Below are positions 12,154 through 20,214 of a stretch of 44,083 bases of DNA, piece after piece. A program made the translations under genes and the position numbers. The notes beneath the pieces were generated by a model. That model was not told where the DNA came from. It saw only the letters and a list, made by a program, of their open reading frames with translations, and ran no database searches. The stretch is from an uncultured Phycisphaeraceae bacterium (GTDB taxonomy: Bacteria > Planctomycetota > Phycisphaerae > Phycisphaerales > UBA1924). Positions within the stretch are counted from its first letter, which is position 1; every line of letters starts with the position of its first letter. The stretch spans positions 1 to 44,083 of the forward strand of contig CALCCF010000078.1 of NCBI GenBank assembly GCA_937899905.1, written 5' to 3'.

Positions 12154-12689
12154 TCCATGAGAATCTGCTTCCGGCGCACCGGATCGCTCGTCGCAAGCTG
12201 CATCGCTGCATCAACGCGTGGGTGATGGCCCTCGGCATCCTTGGCGTGCTCACCGGCGGCCTGATCGTTGGGGCAAACATCACCAAGGCGCGGCCACCGG
12301 CCATGCCCGCGGGGCTGACGCAGGATATCGAACTGGGTCGATCGCAGCTCGGCATGCTCGAGGTGCAGCTCGAGCAACTCCAACGCGCTCGCGACGCTTA
12401 TGAGCGCGCCGAGTCGACACCGCGCTGGGATCGCCTGCTCCAGGTGATCGCGCGCGAGTCCGCCGGCCGGGCGCAGCTCAAGTCGATCCAGATTGCGTCC
12501 GGCTCGGATGGTCAGTCGTCGTGGTCGGTATCCATCCATGGATCGACGTCCGACGCCCAGAGCCCGAACGTGCTGGTTGCGCGGCTCGAAGCAACGGGAC
12601 TGTTCTCGAACGTCCGCCGACGCTCGGCGCCCGGTCTGCCCACCGGCGACCGGACCGAGTTCTTCCTGGACTGCTCGATCAACCCCTAG
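12150..12689 (+). CDS. PilN-like inner-membrane protein
   Basis: A 179-residue bitopic protein. A basic cytoplasmic N-terminus that includes the PilN-like motif NLLP (MIHENLLPAHRIARRKLHRC) is followed by a transmembrane helix (about 24-45, WVMALGILGVLTGGLIVGAN). A periplasmic heptad-rich segment (LGMLEVQLEQLQRARDAYER) and a small alpha/beta domain complete it. Size, topology and position between PilM-like and PilO-like genes match PilN, which forms the alignment complex linking the motor to the secretin. Sequence identity to known PilN is low by eye, so the call rests largely on architecture and context. Confidence 0.7.
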   Translation: MIHENLLPAHRIARRKLHRCINAWVMALGILGVLTGGLIVGANITKARPPAMPAGLTQDIELGRSQLGMLEVQLEQLQRARDAYERAESTPRWDRLLQVIARESAGRAQLKSIQIASGSDGQSSWSVSIHGSTSDAQSPNVLVARLEATGLFSNVRRRSAPGLPTGDRTEFFLDCSINP

Positions 12690-12698
12690 GACACGGAC

Positions 12699-13322
12699 AT
12701 GGACACTCGCGCACTGGTACAAAGCAAGCTGGCGGGCTTTCGCCCCACGAAGACTCAGGTGCATGCCACGGGCGCTGTAGGCGTGTTGGCACTGGCGGCC
12801 ACCTCGTACTTGATGGGCTATGTGCCGACGGTCAAGGCCCAAGATCGCGCATCGATCGAGCAGGCGTCGATCGACCTCGCACGAGCCGAGTCCATTTCCA
12901 CGACGGAGAAGGTCGAGCGTGCGCGCGCCACACTCACGGACTTGCAAGCCGAGCTCGGACAAGCCATGCGTCGAGCGGCGGATCCCGTACAGTCGATCCG
13001 AAGCTCCGCGAGCGAGGCCGGACTGGAAGTCCGTGCGCTCACCGAGGGCCAGATCATCGAAGTCGAAGACCTCCAGCGCACGAGCCTGGCCCTCGATGCA
13101 ACCGGCACGTTCTCGGACATTTCCGATTGGCTGGCGGGCGCAGGCGAGGCGGTGCCTGGGCTTGTGATCGTCGGGCTCTCGATCGCGACGCCGATGGGCG
13201 ACCAAGACGTGCTCTCGTTCCAAGCGTCGCTTTCGGTCTATGCCCCGCAGCCGATATCACCCGGCGACCCAAGCACAACCGAAGGCCCAACGGCTCAGAC
13301 ACTCGCATCGCCGGATCGATAG
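12699..13322 (+). CDS. PilO/GspM-like inner-membrane protein
   Basis: A 207-residue bitopic protein. A short cytoplasmic tail precedes a transmembrane helix near 24-44 (ATGAVGVLALAATSYLMGYV). A long periplasmic helix with coiled-coil character follows (IEQASIDLARAESISTTEKV), then a ferredoxin-like domain (SASEAGLEVRALTEGQ and TFSDISDWLAGAG). This is the PilO/GspM plan; PilO pairs with PilN in the alignment complex. It lies 9 bases after the PilN-like gene and 7 bases before the PilP/GspC-like gene. Confidence 0.7.
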   Translation: MDTRALVQSKLAGFRPTKTQVHATGAVGVLALAATSYLMGYVPTVKAQDRASIEQASIDLARAESISTTEKVERARATLTDLQAELGQAMRRAADPVQSIRSSASEAGLEVRALTEGQIIEVEDLQRTSLALDATGTFSDISDWLAGAGEAVPGLVIVGLSIATPMGDQDVLSFQASLSVYAPQPISPGDPSTTEGPTAQTLASPDR

Positions 13323-13329
13323 CACTCGC

Positions 13330-13884
13330 ATGGTGCTCACAAAGGAACGGAAGGTCCTGTTCGGCTTGCTTGGCTCGGCCGGACTGATACTGGGGATCGA
13401 TCAGCTCTTTCTCGGACCGCCACAGCGCGCAACGGCCGACGTGCCGGCCGCGGCCCCCGCTCCGGCTGCAGCAGTGCCAGCGAGCCAAACAGCCGTACCA
13501 ACCACAGGGACTGCGACGCCGGGCACGAGCGCCCCCGTCGACCCGTCGGCCGGTGTCAACCTGTGGAACGACCGCCTCGAGCAGGTCCACGCCGAGGCGG
13601 ACGGCAGCAGCGACGCTGTTGACCCGTTTTCGGAATCGGCCGAGAGCGAATCGGCGTCGAGCATAACGATCACGCCGGCGCGGTTTGCGTCTGACCACAC
13701 GCTTTCGGCCGTCGTGACGAGCGGCGCTGTCGGTGTTGCAATGGTGAACGGAAGGGCCGTTCGTATTGGCGACGAGATCGCTGGTTATCGGTTGATCCGT
13801 GTCGACACCAGATCCGCGGAGTTCCAAGCCGGCGAAGAGGTCGTACGTCTGGAGTTGCCCATGCAGGGCCGCGACGGTTCGTGA
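13330..13884 (+). CDS. PilP/GspC-like periplasmic linker protein
   Basis: A 184-residue protein starting MVLTKERKVLFGLLGSAG, with one N-terminal transmembrane helix. An Ala/Pro-rich linker follows (residues about 37-70), then a small C-terminal beta domain (LSAVVTSGAVGVAMVNGRAV, then RIGDEIAGYRLIRVDTRSAE). That beta pattern, in which a short mature domain states that a setting or gap is overridden by an inner-membrane partner, is typical of the HR domain of GspC/PilP, which contacts the secretin. The frame is open further upstream, but the ATG at 13330 gives the membrane anchor and avoids overlap with the previous gene. Its presence implies a secretin, which is not in the window. Confidence 0.65.
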   Translation: MVLTKERKVLFGLLGSAGLILGIDQLFLGPPQRATADVPAAAPAPAAAVPASQTAVPTTGTATPGTSAPVDPSAGVNLWNDRLEQVHAEADGSSDAVDPFSESAESESASSITITPARFASDHTLSAVVTSGAVGVAMVNGRAVRIGDEIAGYRLIRVDTRSAEFQAGEEVVRLELPMQGRDGS

Positions 13885-13916
13885 TGTGACGGCTGTTCCG
13901 GTTATGCGGGCGATGA

Positions 13917-13934
13917 CGAAGACAAACGTCTTCG
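13917..13934 (+). other. Intergenic hairpin before the major pilin gene
   Basis: CGAAGAC and GTCTTCG form a perfect 7-bp stem with an AAAC loop, in the only sizeable gap (134 bases) of the pilus/secretion operon. No T-run follows, so a simple terminator is unlikely. An RNA processing or stability element that uncouples pilin dosage from the assembly genes is plausible (inference). Confidence 0.45.
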
Positions 13935-14018
13935 AACACTGGACTTCGGTCCGGCGTGTGTCGATGACCAAACAGAACACGGTTCGGAATCTACTCGCCC
14001 GGAATCGGAGGTAGCACG

Positions 14019-14495
14019 ATGGTTGGGATGTTGCGAACACGCCGGGCTGGTTTCAGCCTGATCGAGCTGGTCATTGTCATTGCGATCCTTGGGATCCTCG
14101 CCGCCGTGGCGGTACCCCGGATGAGTCGCGGCGCCGCTGGCGCTACGTCATCGCGTCTGCGTGCAGACCTGGCCACGATGCGCAGTGCTCTCGAGCTGTA
14201 CTACGTCGAGCACAACAACACGTATCCGGCCGTTGCCGACTTCGCCAACGCCCTGGTCAACCAGTACAGCGATGTCGACGGCAACCTGAACGCGTCCAAG
14301 ACGGGCGTGTTCATCTATGGGCCGTACCTGAAGGAGATCCCGACCATCCAAGTCGGTGCTCGCAAGGGCAGCAACGGTGTTGCCGCGGCCGACGCCGCTG
14401 GCATCGGCTGGCTGTACAACGCGACCACCGGCGTGATAACGGCCAACTCTGACACGGCCACCGATGATGCGGGCACGTTGTTCAGCACGTATTGA
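14019..14495 (+). CDS. Type II secretion major pseudopilin/type IV pilin (GspG-like)
   Basis: A 158-residue prepilin. The leader MVGMLRTRRAG ends in the Gly cleaved by prepilin peptidase. The mature N-terminus is FSLIELVIVIAILGILAAVA with Glu at position +5. After the helix, SRLRADLATMRSALELYYVEH and NTYP are typical of GspG. The body has two Asp/Asn-rich loops (DVDGNLNASKTG) that could bind calcium, as in GspG (inference). A GGAGG site lies eight bases upstream of the ATG. It is the first of five tandem pilin-like genes and probably the most abundant product. Confidence 0.9.
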   Translation: MVGMLRTRRAGFSLIELVIVIAILGILAAVAVPRMSRGAAGATSSRLRADLATMRSALELYYVEHNNTYPAVADFANALVNQYSDVDGNLNASKTGVFIYGPYLKEIPTIQVGARKGSNGVAAADAAGIGWLYNATTGVITANSDTATDDAGTLFSTY

Positions 14496-14961
14496 GCGTC
14501 GCCGCGTGCCTCGGCACGCGTTCACACTCGTCGAGCTGATCGTCGTCCTGGTGATCATCTCAGCGGTTGCGGGCCTCGCGTTGCCGGCTTACGGCAGCGC
14601 GTTGGCCCGGTATCGTCTTGATGCGGCGGCCTATGACTTGAGCCGCGAGCTCGATCGCGCGGCCACCCACGCTCGGGCTACATCCACCACCGTCACGATC
14701 CGGTTCGATACCACGAACCATGTGGTCGGATTCGACGATCTCCCCGAGCGCATCACCGCCGCGACGAGCTTCGCGTTCGACCTACGCGAGAGCCCGCGGG
14801 ACGCGACGTTCTTCTCCGTCGATTTCTCTGGTACTGAGGATTATCAGATCTCCGGCTTCGGCGTGCCCTCGAGCGAGGGCCTGATCGTGCTGACCAACGG
14901 CGGAATCGAGCGACGCATCAAGGTCGATGCGGCCACTGGGATGTCGAGGGTGTCTCGATGA
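14464..14961 (+). CDS. Minor pseudopilin, GspH-like
   Basis: A 165-residue prepilin. A basic leader is followed by HAFTLVELIVVLVIISAVAG, with Ala rather than Gly before the cleavage site and Glu at +5. The following YRLDAAAYDLSRELDRAATH and ATSTTVTIRFD match the GspH layout. The start is ATG at 14464, which overlaps the major pilin gene by 32 bases; an in-frame GTG at 14506 would give the much shorter leader MPRHA. The gene overlaps the next one by ATGA. Confidence 0.8.
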   Translation: MMRARCSARIERRRVPRHAFTLVELIVVLVIISAVAGLALPAYGSALARYRLDAAAYDLSRELDRAATHARATSTTVTIRFDTTNHVVGFDDLPERITAATSFAFDLRESPRDATFFSVDFSGTEDYQISGFGVPSSEGLIVLTNGGIERRIKVDAATGMSRVSR

Positions 14962-15893
14962 AGCTCGTCCAGACGAGGAAGGCCTTCACGCTCGCCGAGT
15001 TGGTGGTGGCGCTGGGTATCACCTCTACCGTGATGATCGGGACGGTCGCCGCCATCGGCATTGGTGGCCGCACGTTCCAAGTGGCTACCACCGGCATTGG
15101 CTCATCGGAAGCTAATGACGGACTGGCGCGCATGTCCGCCGACATCGAGCAGGCCATCCACTTCGACGAGCGGACCGCGACGGCGATCGCCTTCTACGTT
15201 CCTGATCGCACCGGTGACGGCACCCCGGATCACTTGCGATATGCATGGTCGGGTACGCCCGGCGACTCGATCACGCTGTCGTTCAATGGTTCCGATGCGG
15301 CACCAGTGATCGAGGGAGTCGAGACGGTCTCCTTCGAATACGTGTACTCCGAGGTTGCCGGCACGCCCTCGTGGGCCTCCGCCGCCGTTGAGTACACGAT
15401 CTTCGACGATCCATACAGCGGCTCGCACACGGCGTTCATCGAGCTCGAACTCGACGACGCCGTGGCCGCCATCGTTGAACCGGCAGCGCCCGCGGGCGCC
15501 TCACAGTACGCGATCGTCCGGGTCGAGGTCGCCGTGCTCGACGCCGCGTTCGCTGGCGATGACGTCACCGTGAGCATCCACGGCGTTGATCGTGTCCGTG
15601 CAACACCGCTCGAGCCCGAGCTCGCAAGTGGGACCATTCTGCATGAGGATCTGCCCGACTCGTACACCATGGTCGCCGTCGAGTTTGAAAACCCACCGGT
15701 GTTCAGCGATGGCGACTTTGTAGCCATCGTCATGCGTTCCTCTCGCGGCGGCGAATCTGCGTACGTGCCGCTCGAGGACTCCCCCGAGTTCCTTGCCAAT
15801 GGCTGGGTTGCGGCCGGCGACTACCCGGATACATGGACCCTCTATGGCGCGTTAGACATGCCAGTCGTGATCTACGCGATCGAGGTCGAGTGA
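14958..15893 (+). CDS. Minor pseudopilin, GspJ/PulJ-like
   Basis: A 311-residue prepilin with leader MKLVQTRKA and mature start FTLAELVVALGITSTVMIGT (Glu at +5, Ala at -1). The early region ANDGLARMSADIEQAIHFDE corresponds to the GspJ segment after the helix. The C-terminal half is a long beta-rich domain (from about residue 170) beyond the usual GspJ length, which could be a binding or tip domain (inference). It overlaps genes on both sides by ATGA and TGATG. Confidence 0.75.
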   Translation: MKLVQTRKAFTLAELVVALGITSTVMIGTVAAIGIGGRTFQVATTGIGSSEANDGLARMSADIEQAIHFDERTATAIAFYVPDRTGDGTPDHLRYAWSGTPGDSITLSFNGSDAAPVIEGVETVSFEYVYSEVAGTPSWASAAVEYTIFDDPYSGSHTAFIELELDDAVAAIVEPAAPAGASQYAIVRVEVAVLDAAFAGDDVTVSIHGVDRVRATPLEPELASGTILHEDLPDSYTMVAVEFENPPVFSDGDFVAIVMRSSRGGESAYVPLEDSPEFLANGWVAAGDYPDTWTLYGALDMPVVIYAIEVE

Positions 15894-16528
15894 TGCGGGG
15901 CGTGTGGAGTTCGCAACGGAGTCAGAGTCGTCGCGGCTTTTCGATCATCGAGGCCACCCTGGCTGTCGTACTGGTCGGCACGGCGCTCGTCGCCTCCCTC
16001 AACGTAGCCGCTGCTGCAAGCCGGACTTCGGCGACGTCGAGCGATCGACGCCAGGCCTTGCAACTGGCGCACATGCTGATGGACGAGATCATGGCCCAGC
16101 CTGCATCTGGGACAACCACGTCCAACGGGAGCACGGGAAACCGAATCGACACGTTTACGCATGTCACAGACTACGACGGCTTCCGTGAATCGCCGCCGAC
16201 CACCGCCAATGGGGAGATCTGCGGACCGGACGGCTGGGAGTGGCGTGCATCCGTGAGCGAGCGACCAGCCGAGTCGTTCGACAGCAGGACCGTCGACTTC
16301 CAGATGTACCAGATTGCCGTCCGAGTCGTCATGCCCGATGGCACGGAAGTCGTGCTCGCGTCGTTGCGATCGAGGACCAACATGCTCGATCGCGCACCGA
16401 CATCCACCGTTGAATCGGTGACGCAAGTGCCGATTTCGATGCGCCTCGGCGACGGCACGAAGCACTTCGCGCAGCCTGAGGTGCGTGCCAACCGACCGCC
16501 CGAGGGTGCCACGGTACGGAAGAAGTAG
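15893..16528 (+). CDS. Minor pseudopilin, GspI-like
   Basis: A 211-residue prepilin. The leader MRGVWSSQRSQSRRG is followed by FSIIEATLAVVLVGTALVAS, with Gly at -1 and Glu at +5. The segment QALQLAHMLMDEIMAQPASG is the GspI/PulI-type helix (AxxLAxxxMDEI). The ATG at 15893 overlaps the preceding stop; upstream frame extension is rejected because it lies inside the previous gene. With GspG, H and J-like proteins it would form the pseudopilus tip complex. Confidence 0.75.
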   Translation: MRGVWSSQRSQSRRGFSIIEATLAVVLVGTALVASLNVAAAASRTSATSSDRRQALQLAHMLMDEIMAQPASGTTTSNGSTGNRIDTFTHVTDYDGFRESPPTTANGEICGPDGWEWRASVSERPAESFDSRTVDFQMYQIAVRVVMPDGTEVVLASLRSRTNMLDRAPTSTVESVTQVPISMRLGDGTKHFAQPEVRANRPPEGATVRKK

Positions 16529-16530
16529 CT

Positions 16531-17808
16531 ATGAAGCGTCGATCAAACATCCCGATGCGTCATGGCGCCGCGTACATCGTCGCCTTGCTCGCGGGCACGA
16601 TCGTCACGATCACCGGCCTGAGCGCGCTATCGATCGCTACGACCCAGGCCCGGACAAGAACACTGTCCGACCAGCACACCATGTCCCAGCTCATGGCGCG
16701 CACCATGATGGAGCACGCGAAGTCGGCTGTGGCAGCCCACCTCCGAGACGGCAATACTCGCCTTGACCTTCCGGGCAACATCGACGTCGTGCTCACCTCC
16801 CCGTACGGTGATGGATACTGGCGCTTTGCCGAGCTTGATGGAGCGCGCCTCAACAACATCGATGGACCCGTCGCTATCCAGCTACATGGAGAGAACGGGG
16901 ATGCGTTGTTCCACCAAGAGGCGTTGCTGTTTCCCGCTGGCGAGACCTACGACGTGATGGGCATGGCGATGTACTCCGGCGGGTCGCTCACGCTCCGATC
17001 TGGCGCAAGCGTGACATCCGAGTTACCGATCGGAGCCGTCGGCGGTGTCACCGCGGACGCCGCGATCGTCGACGCACCTGTTGAGAGCGCGGGTTCGATC
17101 TCGGGCGCCGCCTATCTGGGTTCGGTGGATTCGGATGCCGCATCACGCTTGATGCCCAGCGACACACTGTTTGGGTACTACACCGACCTCGGCGAGCGGA
17201 TCATCCTTTCAGATCTTCCTTTTCGAGCCGGCTCGTACTGGCTTGAGGACCTCGTGCTCAGTCCTTCCGAGAATCCATTCGGGGCGACAAACCCACTCGG
17301 CATCTACGTCATAGATTGTGGAGGTTCGTGGGTGACGCTGCGCAACGTGCGGGTTGTGGGAACGCTCGTGCTGTTGAACGCTTCAAACTCGGTCTGGATC
17401 GGCCAGAACACGCTCATTCAGCCCACACACCCGTGGATGCCGTCGCTCCTAGTGGAAGGCGATGCGGGCTTCTATGCCGGAGACACGGGGCCTAGCGAGG
17501 CGGCAGCTGGCATCAACATGAACCCCCGAGGCACGCCGTATCAATTCGAGTCCGATTCGGACAGGAGCGACGTTTACCCCGCCGAAATCCAAGGTGTGGC
17601 CTATGTCTCCGGAGATGCGGTGTTCTATCTGCCCTCCCAGACCATCCGCGGTAAGCTCATCGCCGGCGGAGACATCAGGGTGCGAACGGGCGTCGATGTG
17701 GACATCTTCCCCGACCCCGATGTCGAGCGATACCCTCCGTTCGGCTTCTTCGAGGACACCGGCGGGCTCGCGCTCGACCCGAACACGATTACGTGGACGA
17801 TGCCCTGA
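16531..17808 (+). CDS. Large pilus-associated protein, PilX/GspK-like N-terminus
   Basis: A 425-residue protein. The N-terminal hydrophobic helix GAAYIVALLAGTIVTITGLS lacks the +5 Glu, as in GspK and PilX_N proteins. The next region QLMARTMMEHAKSAVAAHL also fits. The large remainder is predicted beta-rich. It alternates small residues in a way that suggests a beta-helix (SVTSELPIGAVGGVTADAAI and later IYVIDCGGSWVTLRNVRVVG), not the two GspK SAM-like domains. It starts three bases after the GspI-like stop and is the last gene of the cluster. It may cap the pseudopilus or act as a large adhesin-like tip (inference). Confidence 0.6.
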   Translation: MKRRSNIPMRHGAAYIVALLAGTIVTITGLSALSIATTQARTRTLSDQHTMSQLMARTMMEHAKSAVAAHLRDGNTRLDLPGNIDVVLTSPYGDGYWRFAELDGARLNNIDGPVAIQLHGENGDALFHQEALLFPAGETYDVMGMAMYSGGSLTLRSGASVTSELPIGAVGGVTADAAIVDAPVESAGSISGAAYLGSVDSDAASRLMPSDTLFGYYTDLGERIILSDLPFRAGSYWLEDLVLSPSENPFGATNPLGIYVIDCGGSWVTLRNVRVVGTLVLLNASNSVWIGQNTLIQPTHPWMPSLLVEGDAGFYAGDTGPSEAAAGINMNPRGTPYQFESDSDRSDVYPAEIQGVAYVSGDAVFYLPSQTIRGKLIAGGDIRVRTGVDVDIFPDPDVERYPPFGFFEDTGGLALDPNTITWTMP

Positions 17809-17861
17809 TCTGATTCAGATTCGAGCGTGGTCCTTGACCTTGATGTGTGTTCGCTGCCTGC

Positions 17862-19379
17862 TTAGGCCGCGGTGCGCTGGGCGGCCGTGCCATCGTCGTG
17901 ACCGACCTTGAGGAGCTGGTCGAATCGCTCGAAGTCCAGGCTCAGGAAGGCGCGTGCCATCCGAGGGTCGAAGTGCGTGCCGCTGCTGCGCTCGATCTCG
18001 GCGAGCACTTCGTCCCGAGGAAGAGCCTTGCGGTACGCGCGGTCGCTGCTGAGGGCATCGAACACGTCGGCGACAGCAAGGATGCGACCAAAGAGGCTGA
18101 TCTCCTCGCCGGCGGCGCCGGTCGGATAGCCCTTGCCGTCCCACCGCTCGTGGTGGTGCAGCACGCCGGGGAGCACGTCCTCGAGGCTGGGGATGCCGCG
18201 CAGGATGTCGAACCCGATGCGCGGGTGCCGCTTGATCATGTCGAATTCGTTCTCGGTCAGGCGGCCCTTCTTGGTCAGCACCGTCTCGGGCACGCCGATC
18301 TTCCCGATGTCGTGCAGCAGGCCGGCCAGGTGGGCCCGCTCTGCCGTGGCTTCGTCAAGGCCGATGGCCAGCGCGAGCTCTCGCGCGCCCCAAGCGACCC
18401 GCTCGGAGTGGCCTCGGGTGTACGCGTCCTTGGCATCGATCGCCGCGGTGAGCGAACCAACGGTGCCTAAGAACATCGCGACCTGTTCCTCGTGCCGCCG
18501 GAGGTTGTCGTGGAACACGCCCAGCAGGTCGGCGACCGCGTCAAGGATCTGGATGTCGACGCTGTCGATGTCGCTCTTGCGACCACCCTTGTTTCCACAC
18601 ACCACCATGCCCACGGTCCGGCCGCGGTGCGTGATCGGCTCGATGAGCATCTCGGTCTGGACGAGCTTCCCGATGATCGGATCATTCGAGTCGATGACCC
18701 GTGTCCACGCGTCTGCCGGATGCACGCGCGCGTACTCATCGCACGCCTGGTTGAGCGCGAACATCGAGCATGGCAGATCACCGATGGTGGTCGACGTGCC
18801 GGCCAGGCTCTCGGCCGCCCCGCGATCGGAGAGCACGACCATCGCCAGCCAGCCGTACTTCATCGTCCGGCGGACTTCCTGGGCCACGGTCTGCATGACC
18901 GTCAGCGGGTTGGTCACGTGGTTCATGAACCGGCCGACGAACAGCAACAGGCTGATGTGCTCGTACGACTCGGAGAGCTGCTCGCTGAACGTGCTGATCA
19001 GCTCATCGCGCGATCGGATGACGTCCTGCTCGCGGTCCCACGCCCACTGGCCAAGCTCGCACAGCCGGAGCACGTGGCCGAGGCTCGCCGAAGGCGAGGA
19101 AGCCTCCGGCGGATCGATCGAGAGCACGACATCGCATTGGCGGCGAGATGTCGGATCGCTGCCCTGGCTGAATCCCACGATGTGGATGCCGGGAAGGAGC
19201 TCTTGGCCATCGACCGATGTCGGGCCCAAGCGCGCGATGCGTTCCATCTGCTCGTGCGCATCGGTGGACGACAAACGCTCGATCAGCTCAGACTCGATGC
19301 CGTCATCGATGGAAAAGCCGTGGAGCGATGACCACTGGACGACAACGAGGTCGCGCTGATCGGGACCGTTTTCGCTCAT
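17862..19379 (-). CDS. HD-GYP domain protein (cyclic-di-GMP phosphodiesterase type) with GAF-like region
   Basis: A 505-residue cytoplasmic protein. The middle (about 140-300) looks GAF-like (RRTMKYGWLAMVVLSDRGAA). The C-terminal HD-GYP domain is complete: THGH-type start YTRGHSERVAWGAREL, HLAGLLHDIGKIGVP (His356, Asp357, Lys360), HHHERWDGKGYP (GYP at 417-419) and the motif VADVFDALSSDRAYRKAL. Such domains hydrolyse cyclic di-GMP. The start overlaps the end of the response-regulator gene by ATGA, so the two form a two-protein signalling unit. It is convergent with the pilus/secretion operon, a natural target for cyclic-di-GMP control (inference). Confidence 0.9.
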   Translation of the reverse strand: MSENGPDQRDLVVVQWSSLHGFSIDDGIESELIERLSSTDAHEQMERIARLGPTSVDGQELLPGIHIVGFSQGSDPTSRRQCDVVLSIDPPEASSPSASLGHVLRLCELGQWAWDREQDVIRSRDELISTFSEQLSESYEHISLLLFVGRFMNHVTNPLTVMQTVAQEVRRTMKYGWLAMVVLSDRGAAESLAGTSTTIGDLPCSMFALNQACDEYARVHPADAWTRVIDSNDPIIGKLVQTEMLIEPITHRGRTVGMVVCGNKGGRKSDIDSVDIQILDAVADLLGVFHDNLRRHEEQVAMFLGTVGSLTAAIDAKDAYTRGHSERVAWGARELALAIGLDEATAERAHLAGLLHDIGKIGVPETVLTKKGRLTENEFDMIKRHPRIGFDILRGIPSLEDVLPGVLHHHERWDGKGYPTGAAGEEISLFGRILAVADVFDALSSDRAYRKALPRDEVLAEIERSSGTHFDPRMARAFLSLDFERFDQLLKVGHDDGTAAQRTAA

Positions 19380-19819
19380 GCTACCTCGCCTCGTCGACCC
19401 CTGTACGCCTGGAGATAGTCGGCCGCCAGCTCCAATAGCTCGGACGGCCGGAACGGCTTGCGGAGGATGTGCTCGACGCTGGTGTCCACCAGATCGGCTC
19501 GGCTAATGCGATGCTCGAGCGCCGTGAGCAGGATGACCGGGATCTCCGCGGTGTTCGGATCCTCGGCGAGCGACTTCACCAGCCCGACGCCGTCGAGATA
19601 CGGCATCTGGTAATCGCTGATGATGAGTGCGGGGAGGTGCTTCTTGGCGAGCGACAGGGCCGTGCGACCATCGGCTGCGGTCAGGATGTTGACATCGTGA
19701 GACTTCAGCTTCCATTCCAGCATGAAGCGGATGTGGTGCTCATCGTCGGCGATGAGCACGGTTGGCAAGCTGTTCGTCTCCGCACCGGTCACGGCACCGT
19801 CCTTTCCAGCAGGAAGCAT
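19376..19819 (-). CDS. Single-domain response regulator (CheY-like)
   Basis: A 147-residue receiver domain with no output domain. It has the acidic pair in VLIADDEHHI (Asp25, Asp26), phospho-acceptor Asp69 in LIISDYQMPYLDG, Thr99 in VILLTALEHR and Lys121 in ILRKPFRPSELL. It probably receives phosphate from a histidine kinase elsewhere, or from the orphan kinase at 6459-7883, and passes the signal to the overlapping HD-GYP protein. The ATG at 19819 leaves about 19 extra residues before the first strand; a GTG ten codons in is possible. Confidence 0.88.
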   Translation of the reverse strand: MLPAGKDGAVTGAETNSLPTVLIADDEHHIRFMLEWKLKSHDVNILTAADGRTALSLAKKHLPALIISDYQMPYLDGVGLVKSLAEDPNTAEIPVILLTALEHRISRADLVDTSVEHILRKPFRPSELLELAADYLQAYRGRRGEVA

Positions 19820-19935
19820 CGGTCCGTTCCGGTCCGAACTGAAACCCGACTCGTCGATTCCAGCGATGCCCGCGATTCGGCTCGGACTCTCGGCCGCCCC
19901 GGCACCGACCTACCGTGCTCGCGTCCGAGAATCCG

Positions 19936-20022
19936 GGTGCGGTGGCCGAGTGGTTGAAGGCGTTGGTCTTGAAAACCAATGAGCCCGTCAGGGTTCCGTG
20001 GGTTCGAATCCCACCCGCACCG
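19936..20022 (+). tRNA. tRNA-Ser (anticodon UGA)
   Basis: An 87-base class II tRNA. The acceptor stem GGTGCGG pairs with CCGCACC, with discriminator G. The D arm begins GCCGAG. The anticodon stem-loop TTGGT-CTTGAAA-ACCAA has anticodon TGA. An extended variable arm typical of serine tRNA follows, and the T arm is GTGGG-TTCGAAT-CCCAC. CCA is not encoded. It lies between the divergent response regulator and hydrolase genes. Confidence 0.95.
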
Positions 20023-20031
20023 TTTCCGAAC

Positions 20032-20052
20032 CCGGCGTCCCTCGCTCGCCGG
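20032..20052 (+). terminator. Hairpin downstream of tRNA-Ser
   Basis: CCGGCG and CGCCGG form a perfect 6-bp GC stem with a 9-base loop, ten bases after the tRNA 3' end. There is no T-run. It is a possible tRNA transcript terminator or processing signal. Confidence 0.35.
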
Positions 20053-20214
20053 ACTTCGACGCATGTTCCGAGAATATCGATCCAGTGGGCATCCACCGGG
20101 CTTTCCCGTGCGGATTGAGGGGTAGGCCCAGGCCTTCGAGCCGGGGCCTTGGTATCGTCTCACTCGTGGGCCACTGGGGCCCGGTTTCCAATCTGATGCC
20201 GAAGGAGAGAAGCG

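Noticed and set aside
10929-13223. 764-residue minus-strand frame
   Set aside because: It lies opposite PilC and PilM/N/O-like genes, which have clear motifs, ribosome sites and coupled starts.
17808-17820. Short palindrome ATCTGATTCAGAT after the secretion operon as a terminator
   Set aside because: A one-base loop cannot form a normal RNA hairpin and there is no T-run.
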